A stretch of 15,065 nt of DNA from JBGPTK01 sp041497605 (GCA_041497605.1 JBGQGW010000069.1:1-15065); one strand, 5' to 3'. Shown: positions 1-7,390, counted from the stretch's first letter. Translations and numbers: made by a program. The notes: a model not told the origin generated them from the letters alone.

Positions 1-2457
1 GTCAAGCCCGCTGCGGGTACGGTGAAAGACCCGATCTGTGGGATGGACGTAAACCCTGCTCGGGCTGCGGGCTCGTTCGAGCACGAAGGCAAGGTGTACT
101 ACTTCTGCGGTAAAGGCTGCCTGGAAAAATTCAAGTCGCTCGCCGGGAAATCCCTAGTTGTTGCCTCGGAAGTTCCAGTTACATCCAAACAAGCGCCATC
201 CTCTCCGCGACCCGTTCCGGTTTCGGCGAAAATCGATTACACATGCCCCATGCACCCTGAGGTGGAGCAGCCACGACCGGGCTCGTGCCAGAAATGCGGA
301 ATGGCGCTCGAGGCCATCACACCCCAGATCGCAGCCGGACGCACGGAATATACCTGCCCGATGCATCCCGAAATTGTGCGATCTGGACCGGGGTCTTGCC
401 CGATCTGCGGGATGGCCCTCGAACCCCGCACCGCGACTGCCACCGAAGAAGTAAACCCTGAGCTCAGAGCAATGAGCAGGCGTTTCTGGGTTTGCGCGCT
501 TCTGACGATTCCCGTGCTCGCCCTGGGAATGTCGGCAATGCTTCCCGGCCAGCCGGTGCAGCATGCCCTGTCGCCGGAGCTGATCAATTGGCTTCAGCTC
601 GCACTCGCAACCCCGGTAGTGCTCTGGGGCGGCTGGCCATTCTTCCAGCGCGGATGGCAATCGATCATTAACCGCAGCCCGAATATGTTTACGTTGATCG
701 CCATTGGTACAGGCACTGCATTCCTGGACAGTGTTGTGGCAACCCTCTTCCCCGGCATCTTTCCAGCCTCATTCCGCGACCCCGGCGGCCACGTGGAAGT
801 CTATTTCGAAGCCGCCGCGGTAATCACCACCCTGGTGCTGCTGGGGCAAGTGCTTGAGCTGCGCGCTCGCAGCCAAACGAGTAGCGCGATTCGAGGGCTG
901 CTTGGCCTGGCGCCGAAAACGGCGCGAAGGCTGGAGCCGGACGGCACAGAGCGCGATGTCCCCCTCGATCAAGTGATCCCCGGTGACCGGCTTCGAGTGC
1001 GTCCCGGAGAGAAAATTCCAGTAGACGGTATCGTGCTGGAAGGCGCCAGCTCTGTCGACGAATCCATGCTGACCGGCGAACCGATGCCGGTCGAAAAGCT
1101 CAAAGACAGCCGTGTGACGGGCGGGAGCGTAAACGGCTCGGGCAGCTTCATCATGCGCGCCGAAAGAGTGGGTAGCGAAACGTTGCTCGCCCAGATCGTA
1201 CGCATGGTCAGTGAAGCACAGCGCAGCCGTGCGCCCATTCAGCGGCTGGCGGATGTGGTTGCAGCCTATTTTGTTCCGGCCGTCGTGTTGATCGCATTGA
1301 TTACCTTCATTGGATGGGCGCTCTTCGGCCCGCCGCCTCGAATGGCCTATGCACTGTTGAATGCCGTCGCTGTGCTGATCATTGCGTGCCCATGCGCGCT
1401 GGGACTTGCCACTCCCATGGCGATCATGGTGGGAACCGGCCGCGGCGCGACTGCCGGAGTGTTGATCAAGAACGCTGAAGCGCTTGAAATTCTCGAGAAG
1501 GTAGATACGCTGGTCGTGGATAAAACGGGGACATTGACGGAAGGCAAGCCGCAGCTTGTATCCATCGTTCCGCTGGCGGATCGCGACGAAACCGAGTTGC
1601 TTCGATTGGTCGCAAGCCTGGAACGCGGCAGCGAACATCCGCTCGCTGCCGCTATCGTTCAAGCCGCCGAGAAAAAAGGCTTATCCCTCTCCGAAACTTC
1701 GCAATTCGAATCGCTGACGGGACTAGGAGTGCGCGGCGTGGTCGGCGGACTGAGGGTCTCGTTGGGAAATCGAAGCCTGATTGAACAATCCGGTAGCGCC
1801 CTCGATAGCCTCGATGAAAAAGCGGAAGCGCTGCGCAAAGATGGCCAGACCGTGATGTTTTTGACCGTAGATGGAAAAGTGGCGGGAATTCTTGGTGTCG
1901 CCGATCCCATCAAACCGTCCACCCTTGAAGCCATTCGCCTGCTCCACGACGAAAAAATTCGAGTGGTGATGCTCACCGGCGATAGCCGCTCCACCGCCGA
2001 AACCGTCGCCCGCAAAGTGGGAATCGACGAAATCCACGCTGAGATTCTGCCCCAACAAAAAATTGAATTCGTCAAACGATTGCAGAATGAGGGTCACATT
2101 GTCGCGATGGCCGGCGACGGGATTAACGACGCACCGGCGCTTGCGCAAGCGAATGTGGGTATCGCCATGGGCACCGGAACGGATATAGCCATGGAAAGCG
2201 CCTCGGTGACGCTGGTGAAAGGTGATTTGCGCGGGATCGCCCGCGCCAGAAGGCTAAGCCGCGGCACGATGCGAAATATCCGGCAGAATCTTTTCTTCGC
2301 CTTCGTCTACAACGCGCTCGGCGTTCCCCTCGCGGCCGGTGTGCTCTATCCTGTCTTTGGCTGGTTGCTCAGTCCCATGATCGCCAGCGCCGCGATGACC
2401 TTCAGTTCCGTCTCCGTCATCGGAAACGCTCTCCGCCTGCGGCGACTCGATCTGTAG
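1..2457 (+). CDS. copA: Cu(I)-translocating P1B-type ATPase with YHS and two HMBD domains (5' end may lie outside window)
   Basis: This inner-membrane pump uses ATP to export monovalent copper from the cytoplasm. Numbering is from the GTG at position 22; the frame stays open to base 1, so the true start may be upstream. A YHS domain with paired cysteines fills residues ~3-45. Two heavy-metal-binding domains of the YTCPMHPE...GSC..CGMALE type follow at ~73-98 and ~109-135. The core carries the actuator TGE (351-353), the membrane metal site CPC (456-458), phosphorylation motif DKTGT (Asp500), the nucleotide-binding HP (539-540) and GDGINDAP (698-705). The late membrane segments show YN and MTFSS, which mark the P1B-1 copper group rather than Zn/Cd or CPH-type CopB pumps. 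Classical CxxC HMA domains are absent and replaced by YHS+HMBD. The gene converges on the minus-strand gene at 2553. The family call is firm; copper specificity is motif-based. Confidence 0.95.
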   Translation, partial: VKPAAGTVKDPICGMDVNPARAAGSFEHEGKVYYFCGKGCLEKFKSLAGKSLVVASEVPVTSKQAPSSPRPVPVSAKIDYTCPMHPEVEQPRPGSCQKCGMALEAITPQIAAGRTEYTCPMHPEIVRSGPGSCPICGMALEPRTATATEEVNPELRAMSRRFWVCALLTIPVLALGMSAMLPGQPVQHALSPELINWLQLALATPVVLWGGWPFFQRGWQSIINRSPNMFTLIAIGTGTAFLDSVVATLFPGIFPASFRDPGGHVEVYFEAAAVITTLVLLGQVLELRARSQTSSAIRGLLGLAPKTARRLEPDGTERDVPLDQVIPGDRLRVRPGEKIPVDGIVLEGASSVDESMLTGEPMPVEKLKDSRVTGGSVNGSGSFIMRAERVGSETLLAQIVRMVSEAQRSRAPIQRLADVVAAYFVPAVVLIALITFIGWALFGPPPRMAYALLNAVAVLIIACPCALGLATPMAIMVGTGRGATAGVLIKNAEALEILEKVDTLVVDKTGTLTEGKPQLVSIVPLADRDETELLRLVASLERGSEHPLAAAIVQAAEKKGLSLSETSQFESLTGLGVRGVVGGLRVSLGNRSLIEQSGSALDSLDEKAEALRKDGQTVMFLTVDGKVAGILGVADPIKPSTLEAIRLLHDEKIRVVMLTGDSRSTAETVARKVGIDEIHAEILPQQKIEFVKRLQNEGHIVAMAGDGINDAPALAQANVGIAMGTGTDIAMESASVTLVKGDLRGIARARRLSRGTMRNIRQNLFFAFVYNALGVPLAAGVLYPVFGWLLSPMIASAAMTFSSVSVIGNALRLRRLDL

Positions 2458-2484
2458 CCCCAAACGCCGCGGAAATCCAAGCAG

Positions 2485-2526
2485 AAAAACAGCCGGTACC
2501 GGAAAGGAAACCGCCGGTACCGGCTG
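2485..2526 (-). terminator. Intrinsic terminator between convergent genes
   Basis: A perfect 13-bp inverted repeat (2490-2502 with 2514-2526, core CCGGTACCGG in each arm) encloses an 11-base loop. Read on the minus strand, the stem is followed at once by five T (2489-2485), so it fits a Rho-independent terminator for the gene at 2553-3578. The plus side lacks a T-run, so it would serve copA only as a stem. Each arm is itself palindromic. Confidence 0.8.
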
Positions 2527-2552
2527 CTACTGATGCACTCTGAGAAAAATCT

Positions 2553-3578
2553 TTACGGGGTAGGAACGGTCGCGGAAACTTCGCCCGAGAAAATGCTCTC
2601 CATGCCGCTCGCGTCCACCGCCGTCACCACATAGAAGTAAGTTTGGCCTGCCTGCACCGATGAATCCGTGAAGGTCTCGGCGCCCACCGGGGAGACCGTC
2701 AACTTCGTATAGGGTCCGCCCGAGATTGGCCCGCGATACACGTTGTAACCGGTAACGGTCGTGGTCGTGCTCGCGGTCCAGTCTAGAACCGCTGCATGCG
2801 TGTTTCCAGGCGCGCCCGCGCCCGAACCGGTCAAACTGATTGTCACTGCCGGAGCGTTGCTCGAGACCGCAACACTTCCATTGAAAGTCGCCGCGCTCGC
2901 CGGAGTAAACGTGACGGTCACGTCGGCCGATTGACTCGGAGTCAATGTCATAGGGGCCGCTGCACCGCTCTTGGTAAAGTCCGCCCCAGTCAAAGTGATC
3001 GTGCTGATATTGACAGCGGTATTGCCCGAATTGATGAGCGTCACCGTTTGCTGGCTGTTGCTGCCCACGGGTACGGAGTTGAAATTCAAGCTGCTCGCGG
3101 TGCTGGTGAGCACTGCCGTCGATGCCACGCCAACCCCTGTAAGCGCGATCGTTGCGGTCGATGCGTTGCCAGCAGTGGTCGCGAGCACCAGGCTGCCATT
3201 CTTGGTTCCGGCCGACTTCGGCTTGAAATTCACATTAAATGTGCTGCTCCTTCCTGCGCCGACGCTGAGCGGAGTCTTGAGCCCGCTCAAGCTATAGCCA
3301 CTGCCGGAGACGTTTGATGAGCTAACGATCAGCGTTTGGTTGCCCGTATTCGCAATCTTGATGGTCTGGGAGTTCTTGATTCCCACCGGTACATTGCTGA
3401 AGTTCACGCTGCTGGGGGTCAGGGTCATGGCTGCACTTCCGCCACGGTGATGACGGCTTGCAAACTGTGCAGCACTCGCGCTGTTCCTGCTTGAATTGGC
3501 GCCGGGGGACGCAAAGCCTGCAATTCCAGTCGCGGAGCAAAGAATAACGATGAAAAGTGATTTGAAATTGAATTTCAT
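2553..3578 (-). CDS. Secreted protein with two ASH-like choice-of-anchor D repeats and a C-terminal fibronectin type III domain
   Basis: The 341-residue product starts with a Sec-type signal peptide (basic MKFNFK, hydrophobic SLFIVILCSATGIAGFA), then a Ser/Asn-rich linker. Two related beta-sandwich repeats follow, at ~50-150 (LTPSSVNFSNVPVG...TIALTGVG) and ~155-255 (TASSLNFNSVPVG...TISLTGSG). Both have the typical 'F..V.VG...q.v.l.N.G...l' pattern of ASH/choice-of-anchor D domains. Residues ~262-341 form an FN3-like domain (LDWTAS...VTGYNVYRG...FTDSSV...YFYVVTAVDASGMES). It is probably exported, surface-attached or extracellular, with a binding or scaffolding role; no catalytic motif is visible. 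Low-complexity Ser/Thr/Val/Ala composition is usual for such proteins. It stands alone, and a strong terminator follows. An AAAAGGGA stretch lies about 11 bases before the ATG, a weak Shine-Dalgarno candidate. The substrate or partner is unknown. Confidence 0.88.
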   Translation of the reverse strand: MKFNFKSLFIVILCSATGIAGFASPGANSSRNSASAAQFASRHHRGGSAAMTLTPSSVNFSNVPVGIKNSQTIKIANTGNQTLIVSSSNVSGSGYSLSGLKTPLSVGAGRSSTFNVNFKPKSAGTKNGSLVLATTAGNASTATIALTGVGVASTAVLTSTASSLNFNSVPVGSNSQQTVTLINSGNTAVNISTITLTGADFTKSGAAAPMTLTPSQSADVTVTFTPASAATFNGSVAVSSNAPAVTISLTGSGAGAPGNTHAAVLDWTASTTTTVTGYNVYRGPISGGPYTKLTVSPVGAETFTDSSVQAGQTYFYVVTAVDASGMESIFSGEVSATVPTP

Positions 3579-3807
3579 ATCGACACGGGTCCCTTTTGAT
3601 TAGTTTGGATGGCCTGGCTGGAAGGGGCGCAGAGGATGCGAGTGAATCTAAGAATTCTCAGATCATCTGCTGATAACAGTTTGCAAGACAGGCAGCGCTT
3701 CCCACTACTGGCAGAGAGGCCAGTTCTGGGGCAGGTTGTTACTCCTGTGCTGGTTTCGCGGAATGCTTTCGGAAGCCGATTGCGCCAGCGGATTGCATGG
3801 CGCTGTC

Positions 3808-3823
3808 TGGTATAATCCCGGCA
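3808..3823 (+). promoter_or_regulatory. Extended -10 promoter giving a probable leaderless mRNA
   Basis: TGG-TATAAT occupies 3808-3816: a consensus -10 with an extended TGn element. The hexamer ends six bases before the ATG at 3823, so transcription would start on or next to the start codon. No convincing -35 lies at 16-18 bases, consistent with extended -10 use, and no Shine-Dalgarno precedes the ATG. Confidence 0.7.
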
Positions 3824-4050
3824 TGACATTCATGCAGGTCACCTACGAATTGCAGGAGCCGCTCACGCGCGAGCAGCTTAGGACGCTGGGGGAATTTGCG
3901 AACACCTACGGCTTGCAGCGCTTTCGGCTGGATGAGAAAACAAATCGGCTGAACTTTGAGTACGACGCCTCTCGATTGAAAGAAACCGTCGTCGAGCATG
4001 TGCTCCGCCAAGCCAATATCCCCGTGCTCCGGCGAGTCGAAGCGGCGTAG
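3823..4050 (+). CDS. Small protein with HMA/ferredoxin-like fold lacking CxxC
   Basis: The 75-residue product begins MTFMQVTYELQEP. The start at 3823 is preferred over upstream in-frame starts because a perfect TATAAT lies just before it, inside any longer reading frame. The secondary-structure pattern reads beta (MQVTYELQ), helix (TREQLRTLGEFANTYGL), beta (QRFRLDEKT), beta (RLNFEYDAS), helix (LKETVVEHVLRQANI), beta (VLRRV). That is the ferredoxin-like order of HMA heavy-metal-associated domains, and the second half matches their 'v.V.yD....eeiv..l...g.' rhythm. The N-terminal CxxC metal site of true HMA domains is absent and there is no cysteine at all, so metal binding is not supported. It is likely a small cytoplasmic protein of unknown role, transcribed alone. 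The call as a real gene is fairly secure; the fold is inferred by eye. Confidence 0.75.
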   Translation: MTFMQVTYELQEPLTREQLRTLGEFANTYGLQRFRLDEKTNRLNFEYDASRLKETVVEHVLRQANIPVLRRVEAA

Positions 4051-4402
4051 CAAACTTCCTCCAGCCCATCTTGCTTTGTATATGACCCCACATGTGAATC
4101 GATCGGCGCTGTCCGTGTTCCTTCCAATCCTCGCGCAGTTGCAACAGGCCCCGACCTGCAAGATCGCCGGCAAGATGTGCCAAGTGTCGCCACCATCAGG
4201 CCGCATTCCTAACGAGCCCCGCCTCACATCCCGGTTGAATTGTTCGATCACAACAGGACTTCAGATCTCTCCCTCACGCTGGCCCTGAGCGAAGCCGAAT
4301 GGGTCCCAGCGCGTTGGTCTGTCTCGCTCCTGACGTGAGGCTTTCTTCTTTCTAGATGTGCAGGTGGAGATTGCAAAGGAACCGACAAACAAAGCCGGCC
4401 AG
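4051..4402. other. Intergenic stretch without a recognisable gene
   Basis: No frame in this ~350-base stretch gives a convincing protein. The only structure noted is a copy, at 4283-4303, of the CCTGAGC...CGAA..GGG dispersed motif that recurs in opposite orientation near 11139-11186. A T/C-rich run after the CCTGACGTGAGG near 4330 is too weak to call a terminator. Confidence 0.5.
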
Positions 4403-4438
4403 AAAAAAATAGGGCTCCCGCTTGGGATCGGGAGCCCT
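4403..4438 (-). terminator. Strong Rho-independent terminator of the structured RNA
   Basis: On the minus strand a perfect 10-bp stem (AGGGCTCCCG with CGGGAGCCCT, 8-base loop, 4411-4438) is followed by one A and seven T (4409-4403). Because it points left and the nearest minus-strand gene in that direction is over 800 bases away behind a plus-strand gene, it must end a transcript made from the region between 4440 and ~4990. Confidence 0.88.
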
Positions 4439-4600
4439 GTTGATCGCGTTCCGGTGATCCGGTCTAGGCGTGACCGGATCTGGGGTCATCCATCCTAGCT
4501 TCCCTCTCAGAGGCAGGTGGGAACGATCCGCGCCACCCAGCAAGTGAGCCCCTTCCTCCTCACCAGCTTGATGATGTAGATCGTTTGGAACGCGACCCTT
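4403..4600 (-). ncRNA. Structured stand-alone RNA of unknown class ending in an intrinsic terminator
   Basis: Several helices can be drawn on the minus strand. P1 pairs 4587-4597 with 4442-4452 (11 bp, one G-U). P2 follows one base inside (4579-4585 with 4522-4528, 7 bp). P3 pairs 4559-4568 with 4539-4548 (3+5 bp around a 2x2 internal loop, 10-base loop). P4 is a perfect 9-bp hairpin (4472-4480 with 4456-4464, 7-base loop). The 3' end is a 10-bp GC-rich terminator stem followed by seven T. P1 closes the whole element just before the terminator, as in a stable independent sRNA. No minus-strand gene lies directly downstream, which argues against a riboswitch. The 5' end is estimated from P1; no clear promoter was found. 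It lacks recognisable tmRNA, RNase P or SRP signature bases. A 6S-type RNA or one of the published acidobacterial motifs (Acido-1, Acido-Lenti-1) remains possible. Confidence 0.6.
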
Positions 4601-4666
4601 TCCAAGACAATGCAAATGTTCTGCCAAACTTCTCCACAATCGGCTTTCGGTAAACTGTCTCTGAGA

Positions 4667-4694
4667 TTTAGACTTAACTTTTTCGTAATCTAAA
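4667..4694. promoter_or_regulatory. Interrupted palindrome, possible repressor operator
   Basis: TTTAGACTTAAC (4667-4678) faces GTAATCTAAA (4685-4694). The outer six bases TTTAGA/TCTAAA are perfect inverted repeats and the inner bases are near-symmetric around an A/T-rich centre. It stands out in a GC-rich setting about 70 bases upstream of the RNA's inferred 5' end and just before the rhodanese remnant. A dimeric regulator could bind here; the factor is unknown. Confidence 0.35.
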
Positions 4695-4766
4695 CTACTC
4701 CTCGATTCCATGCCGAATCGGGATTTCTTCCCTCCCGCTTTGGATGTAGGCCGCTACGCCGATCCC

Positions 4767-4934
4767 ATGAATTCGCAATCGTCGCCCGCTGTCCCGGATT
4801 TCCTCGTCTCACGCGTCAGGCCGCTCCTGGGCGGCCTGGAAGCATGGAAAGAGCAAGGCTATCCTCTTCAAAAACTGGGCAAGGAACCAGTCGATCCCGC
4901 ATCCCCCCGAAGTGAGAGACTGGAAACCACCTCG
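4767..4934 (+). pseudogene. Remnant of a rhodanese domain (C-terminal end only)
   Basis: In the frame that begins with ATG at 4710 or 4767, residues encoded at ~4815-4880 read VRPLLGGLEAWKEQGYPLQK. This is the conserved C-terminal end of single-domain rhodaneses (sulfurtransferases), usually 'V..L.GG..AW...GYPv'. The preceding ~80 residues of the domain, including the active-site cysteine loop, are absent: only about 16 unrelated residues separate the motif from the ATG at 4767, and none of the missing part was seen in the other frames upstream. The frame then runs on without family similarity and overlaps the start of the thioredoxin gene. It is therefore probably the decayed tail of a lost rhodanese gene. 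A functional small protein is less likely. End coordinates are approximate. Confidence 0.5.
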
Positions 4935-4955
4935 AAATCGGTTGGGCGTTCGCGC

Positions 4956-4991
4956 TTGTCCTTCCTCTTCAGCCGCTGCATAATATTCATA
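4956..4991 (+). promoter_or_regulatory. -35/-10 promoter giving a probable leaderless mRNA for the thioredoxin-like gene
   Basis: TTGTCC (4956-4961) and CATAAT (4979-4984) are separated by 17 bases. The -10 ends six bases before the ATG at 4991, the same distance as at 3823. No Shine-Dalgarno sequence is present, so the transcript is probably leaderless. Confidence 0.65.
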
Positions 4992-5854
4992 TGGCAAGGT
5001 TGTCGCTAGAGCGGATCCTTCTGATTGTTGCGTGTATCGGGGCACTAAGTCTGGCTGGTGCCTCGGCCTTGCGCCGTTCGGGCCCCAGGACTTCTCCTGC
5101 GAAGGCTCCCTCCCGTGATAATTCAGCCATAGAAGTGATCCGCTTCGCCAAGAATCCGGAACCGGTGCCGGCATTTCTCGCGCGCGATCTGGACGGCAAT
5201 GTGATCTCCACTGCCGAATGGAATGGTAAGGTCACTCTGCTCACATTCTGGGCCACCTGGTGCGGTCCTTGCCGCGCGGAAATCCCCATGCTGATTGATC
5301 TCGAGAAGCATTACAAAGGCCAGCTTCAGGTTATTGGCATCTCCGTGGATGACGATTCGCCGGAGAGGGTGAAAGAGTTCGTCCAGAAAGCCGGCATCAA
5401 TTATCCCGTCCTGATGTGGACTCGCGATATCGTGGCCAGATTCGGTGGCGTTCCCGCGCTTCCTACCTCGTTCGTAATCAACCGCGAGGGTCGAGTGATG
5501 CAGAAGCACGTTGGCTTGATTCCCCCGGATGTTTACGAACTTGAAATCAAGTCTCTGATGGGCATGCCCGTGAATGCGACCGTCGAAACTTTCGTGGATC
5601 AAGGCCAGATTTGGATGAAGAACGCTGCCAACGCAACCGAACTTCCCGGTCTCGATCTCTCCAAACTGAAGCCCGAACAGCGGCGGGCAGCGCTGAAGAA
5701 ACTGAACACGCAGGACTGTTCCTGCGGCTGCGGTTTGACGCTCGCCCAGTGCCGCGTAAACGACTCGGCTTGCGCCGTTAGCCTGAGCCTTGCCAAAAAA
5801 ATTGTGGATGAAATCGCGAAACCCGCGCCCCCATCTCACTCAACCGCGAACTGA
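4991..5854 (+). CDS. Membrane-anchored TlpA/ResA-like thioredoxin with Cys-rich C-terminal tail
   Basis: The 287-residue product has an N-terminal signal anchor (residues ~8-27, ILLIVACIGALSLAGASA). A TlpA-like thioredoxin domain follows at ~50-195: redox site WCGPC (90-94, cysteines 91 and 94) after LLTFWAT, then the cis-Pro loop ALPTS (Pro158). It should act on the outer face of the membrane as a thiol-disulfide reductase, for example in cytochrome c maturation or repair of oxidised proteins. Residues ~200-287 are extra. After a basic linker they carry CSCGCG (Cys243, 245, 247), Cys254 and Cys261, then a helix SLAKKIVDEIAK. This tail could bind metal or take part in disulfide exchange; its role is unknown. 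The gene follows the rhodanese remnant and is transcribed alone from its own promoter. The partner protein cannot be told from context. Confidence 0.9.
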   Translation: MARLSLERILLIVACIGALSLAGASALRRSGPRTSPAKAPSRDNSAIEVIRFAKNPEPVPAFLARDLDGNVISTAEWNGKVTLLTFWATWCGPCRAEIPMLIDLEKHYKGQLQVIGISVDDDSPERVKEFVQKAGINYPVLMWTRDIVARFGGVPALPTSFVINREGRVMQKHVGLIPPDVYELEIKSLMGMPVNATVETFVDQGQIWMKNAANATELPGLDLSKLKPEQRRAALKKLNTQDCSCGCGLTLAQCRVNDSACAVSLSLAKKIVDEIAKPAPPSHSTAN

Positions 5855-6008
5855 ACTTACACAAGGTTCCAGCCTGGGAAATCAGTCTCACATCGGGCCG
5901 GGATTGGCGCTTCGGCATTCCGCCCCCGAGACTTATCTGACTGATTCTGTTGCTCATTGCAACATGAATTTCTTCTCTATTGGCAGCTAAAGTGCCCGCG
6001 TCCGTGGC

Positions 6009-7157
6009 ATGCTAACGATTGATCTGCCGGATGTACTCGCGCCCGAAAAACAAACGCCCATTGGCTTGCCACCCATCAGCACTCCCGAGCTTCTCAACGA
6101 AATGTTGCAGCTCGCGGAGCACGCCAGCGACTTGGTGCTAATCCCCATGCGCCCGCCACAGGCCGAGGTTGCGGGCAAACTCTTATCCCTTTCGCTCGAG
6201 GATTTGCCCACGCTGCTCCCCGAAGACACCACGCGCATCGCGGGAGACCTGTTAAGGGGTCATCCGGCCGCGGTCGAAAAGCTTCGAACGGAGGGCGCGT
6301 GTGATCTTCCCTACTTTGTGCAGGGGCTCGGCCGCTTCCGCGCCAGCATTTTTGCGCAGCGCGGAAGCGTTGCCATTGTCCTGCGCGTTGTGCCGATGGT
6401 CATTCCCAGCCTGGCCTCGCTCGGCCTGCCTCCTCAATTCGATGCCATCGCAAACGTTCGCAGCGGGCTGTACCTGATCACCGGGCCATCGGGCTCGGGG
6501 AAGTCCACCACCTTGGCAGCTTGGATTAACAAGATCAATTACGAAAAAGCCGTGCAAATCCTGACCATCGAAGATCCCATTGAATTCCTGCATCTGCACA
6601 AGGATTCCACGGTGATCCAGCGGGAGCTTCACCGGGACGTGCCCAGTTTCGCCGTGGCGCTCCGCGCCTCCCTGCGGTACGCGCCGAAGGTAATCGCGTG
6701 CAGCGAACTGTGCGACGCGGAGACTTTCGGGCTCGCTCTGGCAGCCGCCGAAGCGGGCCGCATGGTTATTGCCTGCCTGACCGGCTCCAATACCATCCAC
6801 ACGCTCGAGCAGATTTCCGGAATATTCTTCCCCACCGATCCGCAAGCCCTCCGCACGCGACTGGCAAAAAATCTGCGCTGCATTGTTTCTCAGCGCCTGA
6901 TTGAAAAGAAAGATGGCACCGGCCGCGTAGCCGCCTTCGAAATTTTCACTTCCAATCCACACAACCGCGAACTTCTCGAACGAGCCGATCTCTCCGCGGA
7001 GATGTTGGCGCGCGCGATGCGCGAAGGCGCAGCCGAAGGAATGCAATTCTTCCAGGATGAAATTGAAAAGCTGATTCAAACAGGCGTGATCGACCGGGAT
7101 GCGGCCCTCGAATCCGCCGGCGACGTGTTTGAAAACTCGAACCCGCCAACTCCTTAA
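6009..7157 (+). CDS. PilT/GspE-family ATPase with divergent Walker B and His boxes
   Basis: The 382-residue product has the PilT layout: an N-terminal PAS-like domain (~20-135, with the PilT-typical GLGRFRASIFAQRG) and a RecA-like ATPase core. Walker A is GPSGSGKST (159-167) and the Asp box TIEDPIEF is intact (Glu188, Asp189). The stretch QRELHRDVPSFAVALRASLR matches PilT well. The Walker B/Arg region, normally VGEMRD, reads CSELCD (232-236): the Glu is kept but the Arg is Cys235. The His box, normally TLHT, reads CLTGSNTIHT (256-265), so the usual His is missing or displaced to His264. The family normally forms hexamers that retract type IV pili. Here nucleotide binding looks intact but hydrolysis may be altered, so it may be a regulatory or specialised paralogue. 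No pilus gene is adjacent. The ATG at 6009 lacks a clear Shine-Dalgarno; 154 bases separate it from the thioredoxin gene. Confidence 0.88.
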   Translation: MLTIDLPDVLAPEKQTPIGLPPISTPELLNEMLQLAEHASDLVLIPMRPPQAEVAGKLLSLSLEDLPTLLPEDTTRIAGDLLRGHPAAVEKLRTEGACDLPYFVQGLGRFRASIFAQRGSVAIVLRVVPMVIPSLASLGLPPQFDAIANVRSGLYLITGPSGSGKSTTLAAWINKINYEKAVQILTIEDPIEFLHLHKDSTVIQRELHRDVPSFAVALRASLRYAPKVIACSELCDAETFGLALAAAEAGRMVIACLTGSNTIHTLEQISGIFFPTDPQALRTRLAKNLRCIVSQRLIEKKDGTGRVAAFEIFTSNPHNRELLERADLSAEMLARAMREGAAEGMQFFQDEIEKLIQTGVIDRDAALESAGDVFENSNPPTP

Positions 7158-7390
7158 TGTCGCTTCGCCGCTGATAAACTACAACTGCGCTTGCCAGGAC
7201 TCCTGCTAAGCGGACCAGGGAAAACTCATTCACTCCCTTACTGGCCGATAATCCAATCCATTACCTTCGAACCAAAGCTGGATCCTCACTCTGACCTGAA
7301 GCAGGTTGACGCAGCTTGGGCCTTCCAAGTACGCTTTCCGCGTTAATCGTTCGCCTGGCGTTGCGGAATCCATGATGCGCAAAATGGAAT

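Noticed and set aside
769..1662. 297-codon minus-strand frame inside the copper ATPase gene
   Set aside because: Shadow frame rich in Arg/His/Gln, opposite conserved P-type ATPase motifs.
4403..4600. Riboswitch interpretation of the folded RNA
   Set aside because: The next minus-strand gene in the direction of transcription is more than 800 bases away, beyond a plus-strand gene, so there is nothing obvious to regulate in cis.
4352..4711. 119-codon minus-strand reading frame, and a second minus frame ending in a TGA at 4507
   Set aside because: The first has random-looking composition and overlaps the structured RNA and its terminator. The second has no ATG after its upstream TAG. The helices explain the region better.
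5123..5839. 238-codon minus-strand frame opposite the thioredoxin-like gene
   Set aside because: Shadow of a well-supported thioredoxin reading frame; no signal or motif.
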